The notes under the pieces: generated by a model
Seen by the model: only the letters and a program-made list of their open reading frames with translations
What the model was told of the DNA's origin: nothing
Databases searched by the model: none
In this document: in pieces, positions 36,335 through 44,400 of the stretch
Layout: each line of letters starts with the position of its first letter
Numbering within the stretch: position 1 is the stretch's first letter
DNA from: Enorma massiliensis phI
Lineage (GTDB): Bacteria > Actinomycetota > Coriobacteriia > Coriobacteriales > Coriobacteriaceae
Direction of reading: 5' to 3'
Length of the DNA: 64,000 nt
Assembly: GCF_000311845.1 (NCBI RefSeq)
Contig: NZ_HE978574.1
Coordinates: 525,056-589,055, forward strand
Translations under genes and position numbers: made by a program

Positions 36335-37750
36335 ATGGACACTACCGCACCGTTTTTCTGGGGGAGCGCGACTGCTTCCTACCAGTGTGAAGGAGCCTGG
36401 CAGGAGGGCGGGAAGGCCGAATCGATGTGGGATCGCTACCTGCATGAAAACGATTTGGAGAATGGCGATGTGGCGAGCGACCACTACCACCGCTACCGCG
36501 AGGACATCGAGACCATGGCGAAAGGTGGCCAGAATGCCTATCGTTTCTCGCTCTCGTGGCCCCGCATCATCAAGAATCGCGAGGGTGAGGTCAACGAGGA
36601 AGGCATTGCCTTCTACAACAGCCTGATCGATACCTGCCATGAGTTCGGTGTCGAGCCCTTCGTAACCATCTACCATTGGGACCTTCCGCAGTACTGGGAG
36701 GATGAGGGCGGCTGGCTGAACGAGGAGACGGCGCACGCCTTCGAGCACTATGCACGCGTCTGCTTCGATCGCTTCGGCGACCGCGTGCGCTATTGGGCGA
36801 CCTTCAACGAGCCTAAGTGGTTCGTCATGAGCGGGTACCTCATCGGTAACTATCCGCCCGCCCTGCAGGATCCCGAGAAGTGCGCGCGCGCAGCGTTCAA
36901 CGTCATGTATGCGTCGGCGCTCGGCGTGAAGGCGTTCCGCGCGGGCGGTTATGAGGGCTCTATCGGCATCGTGCACAGCTTTGGGCCCGTCGACGGCGTG
37001 GATGACACCCTCGAGACCAAGATTGCCATGCGGTTCGCCGACAACTACGCAAATAACTGGATTCTCGATACCGCCGCTACAGGCGAGCTTCCCATCGATT
37101 TGCTCACCGACCTCAACCGTCGCTTTGACCTGTCGTACATTACGCCCGACAAGCTTCAGGCGCTTCGCGAGGGTACCGTCGACTTCCTGGGTCTCAACTA
37201 CTACTCGCGCGTGCTCGTGCGGCCCTATACCGATGGCGAGACCCAGCTCGTGGTGAACAATTCCGGCTCGGCCTTCAAGGGGTCCCAGCGCGTGGTGATC
37301 AAGGGCTGGTTCGAGCAGGTGCTCGACGATCCCAACATGCAGACGACTGAGTGGGGCACCGAGATTTACCCCGACGGTCTGCGTCGTGGCCTCATTGAAG
37401 TGACGCGTCGCTACCATCTGCCCATCTACATCACGGAGAACGGCATCGGCGTGGCCGAGGACGTGAGCCAGGGCGAGGTCCAGGACGATTATCGCATCGC
37501 CTTTATGAAAGATCATATCGCCGCCATCAAAGCTGCCCAGGAAGCTGGGGCCGACGTACGCGGTTATTTCGTATGGAGCACCTTCGACCTGTATTCATGG
37601 AAGAACGGGTGCCGCAAGCGCTATGGGCTTGTCGCGGTTGACTTCGAGAACGGGTACACCCGTACCCCCAAGAAGAGCTACCGCTGGTATCGCGATTTCA
37701 TCGCGGGCGAGCAGACTGGAAAACCCTATCAGGAGGAGGGGCAACGATGA
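36335..37750 (+). CDS. GH1 6-phospho-beta-glycosidase with a LacG-like sugar-site motif
   Basis: 471 residues; cleaves the phosphorylated disaccharide made by the PTS. Acid/base Glu in TFNEPKW (about 160-166) and nucleophile Glu in ITENGIG (about 366-372). Near the C-terminus DLYSWKNGCRKRYG (about 416-429) holds the Ser, Lys and Tyr that bind the 6-phosphate. The Trp after the Ser is the residue found in 6-phospho-beta-galactosidases such as LacG, so a galactoside substrate is as likely as a glucoside. ATG 36335 follows AGGGAGG. The stop overlaps the ATG of the IIB gene. Confidence 0.9.
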   Translation: MDTTAPFFWGSATASYQCEGAWQEGGKAESMWDRYLHENDLENGDVASDHYHRYREDIETMAKGGQNAYRFSLSWPRIIKNREGEVNEEGIAFYNSLIDTCHEFGVEPFVTIYHWDLPQYWEDEGGWLNEETAHAFEHYARVCFDRFGDRVRYWATFNEPKWFVMSGYLIGNYPPALQDPEKCARAAFNVMYASALGVKAFRAGGYEGSIGIVHSFGPVDGVDDTLETKIAMRFADNYANNWILDTAATGELPIDLLTDLNRRFDLSYITPDKLQALREGTVDFLGLNYYSRVLVRPYTDGETQLVVNNSGSAFKGSQRVVIKGWFEQVLDDPNMQTTEWGTEIYPDGLRRGLIEVTRRYHLPIYITENGIGVAEDVSQGEVQDDYRIAFMKDHIAAIKAAQEAGADVRGYFVWSTFDLYSWKNGCRKRYGLVAVDFENGYTRTPKKSYRWYRDFIAGEQTGKPYQEEGQR

Positions 37751-38037
37751 GAAAAGTCATGTTGGTGTGCAACGCTGGGATGTCCACCGGCATCATGGCA
37801 AAGAAGATCGAGGAGGCGAGCGAGGGCACCCTGGAGGTCGCTGCCTACGGCGAGGCTGAGTTCGAAGACCATCTCGAGGGCGTCGAGATGATTCTCGTGG
37901 GGCCGCAAATTCGCTACCTCGTTCCCAACATTCAGGCCAAGGTGTCGTGCCCGGTGGATTCCATCGCTCCGCAGCACTACGGCGTTATGAACGGCAAGGC
38001 TGTCTATCAGCAGATCATCGATCGTATCGGAGCCTAA
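37747..38037 (+). CDS. PTS lactose/cellobiose-type IIB component
   Basis: 96 residues, a stand-alone IIB of the Lac family. The phospho-Cys is residue 8 in LVCNAGMSTGIMAKK. Overlaps the GH1 gene by ATGA. Hands phosphate to the sugar in IIC. IIB being separate from IIC follows the cellobiose (CelA) plan, not the fused LacE plan. Confidence 0.94.
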   Translation: MRKVMLVCNAGMSTGIMAKKIEEASEGTLEVAAYGEAEFEDHLEGVEMILVGPQIRYLVPNIQAKVSCPVDSIAPQHYGVMNGKAVYQQIIDRIGA

Positions 38038-38038
38038 T

Positions 38039-39355
38039 ATGAGCAACGTTATGGACTCTCTGACAACGTACTTGGAAAAGCACGTTCTACCGATAGCAAA
38101 CAAGCTGAGCACGCAGCGCCATCTGCATGCCATCCGCGATGCGTTTATCTCGCTGGTGCCGGTCACGCTTTTCGGCGGCATCTGCACCATCCTCTCGTCC
38201 GCGCCGGCGGTCGAGCCGGGCAGCAACTTCCTGCTTGAGGCCTGGGCCAACTTCGCTGCAGCCAATTCGACGCTGCTCACCTGGGCGAATACCATGACCA
38301 TGGGCGCGCTTTCGGTGTACATCGCGCTCGGTGTCACGTACTTCCTGTGCAAGCATTACAAGATTGATGCCTTTATCCCGTTGGTGCTCACGATGGGTGG
38401 CTTCCTGCTCATCTGCTTCGGGCCGGTGGAGCTTGGCTGGGATGCCAAGACGGCGGACATCCTCTATCTTGACGGCAAGGGCCTGCTCGTGGCGATCTTC
38501 CTGTCGATTCTCACCGTCGAGGGATATCGCGCCATGCGCGAGCACAATGTGGGCCGCATAGCGCTCCCGCCCTCGGTCCCGGCGTCGCTCTCCGAGGCCT
38601 TCGCTTCGCTTGTTCCCGGCATCATCATCCTTGCCGTCGACACCGCGATCTTCGCGATTTTCAACTCGATGGGCACCACGCTCCCCGCGTTTATCTACAC
38701 CAACCTCGCTCCTGTCTTCAATGCGACCGATTCGCTCGGATTCGCTGCGATCGCTACGCTCCTGGTGCAGTTCTTCTGGTTCTTCGGCGTGCATGACGCT
38801 GCGCTCTCCGGTGTGCTCGGTCCCATCCGCGATGGCGGCCTCTCGGTGAACGCCGCCGCCCAGGCGGCCGGTGAGGCGCTCCCGAACATCTTCACCACGC
38901 CGTTCTGGGTCTACTTTGTCGTGATCGGCGGCTGCGGCTCGGTGCTGGCTCTTGCCATCCTGCTCATCCGCTCCAAGTCCAAGCAGCTGCGTACCATCGG
39001 CCGTGTGGGCATCGTGCCGGCGTTCTTCAACATCTCTGAGCCGATCATCTTTGGCGTGCCTCTCATGATGAACCCCATGTTCTTCATTCCCTTCCTGCTC
39101 ACCTCTACGGTGAACGCCATCATTGCCTATGTCTGCATGATGACGGGCCTTGTTGCCAAGACGTTCGCGCTCCTCTCGTGGAACATGCCGTGCATCTTCG
39201 GCGCGTACCTTTCGACCTTCGACTGGAAGGCCGTGGTGCTCGTCGTGGCGCTGATTGCCATCGATGCCCTGCTGTACTACCCCTTCTACAAGGCTTACGA
39301 GAAGCAGCTCGTGGCTCAGGAAGAGGCCGACGAGACCTCTGCCGAGACGGCGTAG
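38039..39355 (+). CDS. PTS lactose/cellobiose-type IIC permease
   Basis: 438 residues, about ten membrane helices, EIIC of the Lac/Cel family. Features: ANKLSTQRHLHAIRDAFISL near the N-terminus, VQFFWFFGVHDAALSGVLG (the conserved W-x-F-G-x-H region, about 244-262), and FFNISEPIIFGVPLMMNP (about 329-346) with the Glu and Pro conserved in sugar binding. ATG starts one base after the IIB stop. Ends the operon at a strong terminator. Confidence 0.94.
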   Translation: MSNVMDSLTTYLEKHVLPIANKLSTQRHLHAIRDAFISLVPVTLFGGICTILSSAPAVEPGSNFLLEAWANFAAANSTLLTWANTMTMGALSVYIALGVTYFLCKHYKIDAFIPLVLTMGGFLLICFGPVELGWDAKTADILYLDGKGLLVAIFLSILTVEGYRAMREHNVGRIALPPSVPASLSEAFASLVPGIIILAVDTAIFAIFNSMGTTLPAFIYTNLAPVFNATDSLGFAAIATLLVQFFWFFGVHDAALSGVLGPIRDGGLSVNAAAQAAGEALPNIFTTPFWVYFVVIGGCGSVLALAILLIRSKSKQLRTIGRVGIVPAFFNISEPIIFGVPLMMNPMFFIPFLLTSTVNAIIAYVCMMTGLVAKTFALLSWNMPCIFGAYLSTFDWKAVVLVVALIAIDALLYYPFYKAYEKQLVAQEEADETSAETA

Positions 39356-39412
39356 CGGGCTTGTCGTGCTTTCCGCTCGCGTGGGCGCACCCCTGCGAGC
39401 GGTGAAGGTCGA

Positions 39413-39446
39413 GGGTGCCTGCCCCTTTGGGCGGGCGCCCTTTTTC
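39413..39446 (+). terminator. Terminator of the beta-glycoside PTS operon
   Basis: GGGTGCCTGCCC (39413-39424) pairs with GGGCGGGCGCCC (39429-39440) across CTTT, with one G-T, then TTTTTCC. A second hairpin GCTCGC/GCGAGC precedes it at about 39375-39401. Confidence 0.85.
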
Positions 39447-39557
39447 CTTATGGGGTGAGGGTGGCGCATACGACCTTCGTCTGTTTGCATGCCCAGGCGG
39501 CGGAGGCGCGCGCTTGCAACCAGGCGTGCGCGACGGGCCCAGGAGAAGGGAGAATGC

Positions 39558-40964
39558 ATGGTTGAATCATTCGAGCGCAGGCTGGATGCGCGGCTTGTTG
39601 CCTCTATCGTGGCGGCAGGAAGCCTTTCGTTTTGCGCGGTGGTTTTCGAGACCGCCATGAACGTCGCTTTGCCCGCGCTTATGGAGGAGTTTGCAGTTGA
39701 CACGGCGACCATTCAATGGATTACTTCGGGTTACCTACTTATGCTCGCGGTCATGATCCCCACCTTCCCATTCCTGAAAGCGCGCTTCGCGCTGCGTCGC
39801 CTTTTCGTTTGCGCGGTACTGCTCTTTCTTGCCGGCACGTTGCTGTGTGCCGCAGCGTCAGCGTTTCCGGTGCTGCTCATGGGGCGCGTCGTGCAGGGGG
39901 TAAGTACGGGCATCGCCATCCCGCTCATGTTCAGTATCGTGGTCGATCAGGTTCCGCACGAGAAAATGGGGCTCATGATGGGCGTGGCGTCGCTCATTAC
40001 GGCCGTCGCGCCGGCGGTGGGGCCCTCGTATGGTGGCGCGGTTATGGAGCTTGCTGGATGGCGCATGGTGTTTCTATGCCTTGTGCCCGTGACCGTGCTT
40101 GCGCTGGGTATCGGGAGCGCGTGCGTGCGTCAGGCCACGCGCGTCGATGCGGGCGCCCGCTTTGACCTTGTCGGCTTTGTGCTGCTGGGCGCAAGCTTCT
40201 TTGCTCTCATCTACGGAATCAATGCTGCTTCATATGAGGGTGCAAGCCCCATGGTGCTGGCGGTGTTCGCCGCATTCGTCGTCGCGCTCGGTGTCTTCGT
40301 TGCCCATGCGCGGGCATGCGACCAGCCGCTTATCGATATGCACCTCTTTGCGTTCCCGGCTTTTTCTGCTTCTGCCGCAGTTATCGCAGCGGTTTCGTTT
40401 GCCATCCTGGGCTTTGCCTATCTAATTCCTAACTACGCGCAGCTCGCGCTCGGCGCCTCGGCGTCGCTTTCGGGAACCCTCATGTTGCCGGGTTGCGCGC
40501 TCGTTGCGGTATTCGCCCCGCTAGGAGGGCGGCTGCTCGACCGTGCGGGTGCCCGTCTGCCCATCATCACGGGCATGGCGTGCCTCGTTGCATCGGTGGT
40601 GCTTTACGTAGCCTTCTCCTCTGCGCTTACCCCGTTCATGCTCGGAGGGTTCTACGTGCTTTTCGGGATTGGCCAGGGCTTGGGTTTCAGCACGACGATG
40701 ACGAATGGCTTGGGCGCGCTGCCCGAGTCGATTCGCACTGACGGCAACTCGGTTTTCAATACCTTCCAGCAGCTCGGTGGTTCTATCGGCGTGAGTGCGG
40801 TCACAGCGGTCGTGGGAGCGTTCCAAGGGGCCTCGCAGAACATAGTTGCCTCCACGGTGGAGGGAGGCTATTGGGCGTTCGTGCTGCTTGCCGCCGTCGT
40901 GGCCCTTGCCGCTCTGTGCAGCATGCTCGTGCTGTTCGTGTTTTCCCGGAAGGGACGTGCCTAG
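39558..40964 (+). CDS. MFS drug-exporter-like transporter (DHA2 type)
   Basis: 468 residues, 14 predicted helices. The first helix carries FETAMNVALPALMEEF, the D/E-x-x-x-x-N-V-A-L-P motif of drug:proton antiporters, followed by TIQWITSGYLLMLAVMIPTF. ATG 39558 follows AAGGGAG; codons before it are Arg-rich and without family likeness. The gene stands alone. The substrate is unknown; resistance to a lipophilic compound is the usual role. Confidence 0.87.
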   Translation: MVESFERRLDARLVASIVAAGSLSFCAVVFETAMNVALPALMEEFAVDTATIQWITSGYLLMLAVMIPTFPFLKARFALRRLFVCAVLLFLAGTLLCAAASAFPVLLMGRVVQGVSTGIAIPLMFSIVVDQVPHEKMGLMMGVASLITAVAPAVGPSYGGAVMELAGWRMVFLCLVPVTVLALGIGSACVRQATRVDAGARFDLVGFVLLGASFFALIYGINAASYEGASPMVLAVFAAFVVALGVFVAHARACDQPLIDMHLFAFPAFSASAAVIAAVSFAILGFAYLIPNYAQLALGASASLSGTLMLPGCALVAVFAPLGGRLLDRAGARLPIITGMACLVASVVLYVAFSSALTPFMLGGFYVLFGIGQGLGFSTTMTNGLGALPESIRTDGNSVFNTFQQLGGSIGVSAVTAVVGAFQGASQNIVASTVEGGYWAFVLLAAVVALAALCSMLVLFVFSRKGRA

Positions 40965-40987
40965 CTGGTAGGCTGCCGTCTGCGTGG

Positions 40988-41169
40988 CGTTGCCGGGCGA
41001 GATCTGGACACGGCTGGCGTTGTCGGGCGAGATCTGGACACTTGGGGTCCTCCAGATGTCCGAATGTCGCCCGGCAACGCTCAAACTGTCCGATTGTCGC
41101 CCGACGTAGCTTGATGTGTCCAGATCTCGCCCGAAATCACCCTGCACGTCCGAAAGTCGGCCGGCAATG
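40988..41169. repeat. Array of six inverted and direct copies of a 20-bp motif
   Basis: Motif CGGGCGAGATCTGGACA in forward orientation at 40988-41010 and 41018-41040 and exactly reversed at 41117-41136. Variants in reverse orientation are at 41057-41079 (TGTCCGAATGTCGCCCGG), 41087-41106 and 41147-41169. The forward and reverse blocks can fold into alternative long hairpins. It follows the MFS gene by 23 bp. Confidence 0.85.
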
Positions 41170-41433
41170 TGGACTGCCGTGCCGCAGTGCGCGACTTTCT
41201 CACACATTCTCTACGCGCGGAATGCCATAGGTCTCTACGCGCTCCGGCATGGTGCTTCTCTAGAAAAATAATTGAACATAGTGTTGTATTTTTTGAAACG
41301 TGGTATATACCTACCGTTCAACTAGTCGTTAACCGCTCGGGCAAGCGGCATGCTGCGTCGCCGCCCGCCCGAGCGGCCATTCGAAGGCGTCACGGCGTGC
41401 ATGCCGGGCGCGGTGTGCTAGATGGAGCGGTAT
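41170..41433. other. Leader of the activase-tetR operon with AT-rich promoter-like region
   Basis: Around 41262-41330 the otherwise GC-rich DNA becomes AT-rich, with TTGAAC, TTGTAT and TATATA elements whose spacing (14-15 bp) is not ideal. The perfect palindrome GGTATATACC (41302-41311) could be an operator for the TetR protein encoded downstream. No other feature is seen. Confidence 0.4.
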
Positions 41434-44400
41434 ATGGAACAGGCAACGGGGGCGGCGCAGGCGGACCACATTCCGGCGTGTGGCGCCGGGAGCGGTACCA
41501 TGGGTGGCGCGCCGTTGGATGAGGTGCTGCACGTAGGGCTCGACATTGGCTCGACCACCACCAAGGTGTTCGTCCTCGACCCGACTGCGAACGAGACCAG
41601 GTATTGGCGCTACCAGCGTCACAACGCCCGCCAGACATTGAGCGCGATCGAGGCGCTTCGCGAGGTGGGCAAGCGTTTCCCGGGCGCTCGCCTGCGCGTG
41701 GCGGTAACGGGATCGGGCGCGCGCGACATCGCTCGGGCGCTCGGCGCGGCTTACATCCAGGAGGTCGTGGCAAACTCCATCGCTGTGCGCGAACTCTACC
41801 CGCAGGTACGATGCGCAATCGAGCTTGGCGGCCAGGACGCCAAGATGATCTTCTTCCACAAGGCAGAGCCCGACGGAGCGCTCGTCGTCTCCGACATGCG
41901 CATGAACGGCAGCTGCGCGGGCGGCACGGGCGCGTTCATCGACGAGATGGCCGAGCTGCTGGGTGTTCCCACCGAGGGTTTCGAGGAGCTTGCCGCACGC
42001 GGCACCACGGTGTACGAGATTTCCGGCCGTTGCGGCGTGTACGCCAAGACGGATATCCAGCCGCTGCTCAATCAGGGCGTACCTCGTGAGGACCTGGCGC
42101 TCTCGGCCTTCCATGCCGTTGCGCGCCAAACGGTCGGCGGCCTCGCGCAGGGCATCGACATCGAGGCGCCGGTCATCTTCGAGGGCGGCACGCTCGCCTA
42201 TAACCCCACGCTCGCGCGCGTTTTCGCCGAACAGCTCGATCTTGGTGAGAACGACTGCGTGATTCCCCAAGACCCGCAGGTCATCGTGGCGCACGGGGCG
42301 GCGCTTGCGCTCGGCGCGCCCGATATGTTCGCCGATGCCCAGGCAGACGTAGACCTTGACATTGGCATTCCTGCCCTCGATCACTTGATGGAGCACCCTA
42401 TAGACGACGGCGAACTTGCCCCTGTGGCCCCGTTCTTTGCGAGCGAGGAGGACCGAGCGGAGTTCGAGCGCCGCCATCCTGCCGAGGTCCCCGCGCCGGG
42501 CCCCACGGCCTACCAGCCGGGCGAGACCGTGCATGTGGCGCTGGGCATCGATTCTGGTTCCACGACCACCAAATTTGCGCTCATCGACGAAGACGGCGAG
42601 CTTGTGGACTCGTTCTATGCCAACAACGAGGGACGGCCGCTCGATGTGGTTCGGCAGGGGCTCATCGACCTGCGGCGCCGTTGGTCGGATGCGGGCGTGA
42701 ACCTTGCTATCGATGCTGTGGGCACCACCGGGTATGGAGAGGTGCTCTTCGCGCGCGCCCTGCATGCCGACTACCATACGGTCGAGACCGTCGCGCACGC
42801 CCGCGCCGCGGCCATGTGCGTGCCGGACGCCACCTTCGTATTGGATATTGGCGGGCAAGACATGAAGGCCATCTGGCTCTCGGGCGGCGTGCTCACCGAT
42901 ATCGTGGTCAACGAGGCGTGCTCGGCTGGCTGCGGATCGTTTCTCGAGGGGTTCGCGGCGAACCTGCACATTCCCGTCGAGGGTATCGCCCGTGCCGCGT
43001 TTCGGTCGAATGATCCGGCATCGCTTGGTAGTCGCTGCACCGTGTTCATGAACAGTAGCGTGGTGAGCGAGCAGCGCCGCGGCAAGGGCCCCGACGACAT
43101 CATGGCGGGCCTCTGCCGTTCCATCATCGAGAACGTATTCACCAAGGTCATTCGCGTGGCCAACCTCGACGCGCTCGGCGAGCGCATCGTGGTGCAGGGA
43201 GGTACGTTCAGAAACGATGCCGTGCTCCGCGCGTTCGAGCAATACCTTGGCCGCCCGGTCACGCGCGCGCCGCATCCCGGGCTCATGGGGGCCATCGGCG
43301 TGGCGCTGCTTGCGCGCGAGCACGTGGGTGAGCGCTGCGCTGGGGGCAAGAACGCGGCCTCGAGTTTCATCGGCCTCAACGCGCTCGATGATTTTAGCCA
43401 CGACCAGTACACGGGCGTTACCTGCAGACGGTGCGGCAACCATTGCAGCCGCACGGTGGTCGCGTTCAACGACGGCTCGCTCTACGTGACGGGGAACCGC
43501 TGCCCGCGCGGCGAGGAGATTGATTGGGCGGAGCTCATCCGCGAAGTGCCGGGCACGCTCGTGCCGGAGGGGGCCCGGGTTGCGGAGCGCGCCGAAGGCG
43601 ATGCCGAGGAGCGCACTGATGGTGATGCTGCCGCGCGCGCCGAGGGTGATGCTGCCGCGAATGCCGACGCGCGCACTGATGGCGATGCCGCAGCCCCCGC
43701 CGGGGCGCAGGCAGAAGCACAGGTTGTAGCCCCCGCCGAGAGCCCTGCCGCCGCGCTCCCGGCAAGTACGGGGAACGGCGCTGCCCTTGTGGCCGGCGAG
43801 CAGGGAGGGCCCACAGCAGCGAGCGCCGCCGAGCCCCCAGCCCACCGCCGAGCCCCCAACCTCTTCGATGAGCGCGAGCGCCTGCTATTCAAGCAGTGGC
43901 CCTGCGACCCGGTTGCTCCCAAGAACGGCATCACCGTCGGCCTGCCGCGCGTTCTTGAGTTTTGGGACACCATGCCGTTTTGGACCACGCTCTTCCGCGC
44001 GATCGGTTGCACGGTGCGCATCTCGCGCCCAAGCAACCGGCGCATGTTCGAACGCGGCCTGCCGCATGTGACCTCGGATACCATCTGCTTCCCGGCAAAG
44101 CTCGTCCATGGGCATGTGCGCGACCTTGTGGACGCGGGCGTCGATCGCATCTTCATGCCCATCATCACCACCGTTCCCACCGAGAACACGGCGAGCACGA
44201 GCGAGTGGATGTGCGCGGTCGTGAAGGGGTATCCCTACGTGATGCGCAATTCCGATAACCCCGAGGAGCGCTTCGGCGTTCCCTTCGATACGCCGCTCTT
44301 TCACTGGTACAGCGAGCGCGATCGAAACCGGCAACTCGCGCGCTATCTCACCGAGACGTTCGGCATCGATGCGTCGCGGGCCCGCAAGGCCATCCTTATG

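Noticed and set aside
40988..41169. CRISPR-like array
   Set aside because: Copies change orientation, spacers are only about 8-15 bp and there are no cas genes.
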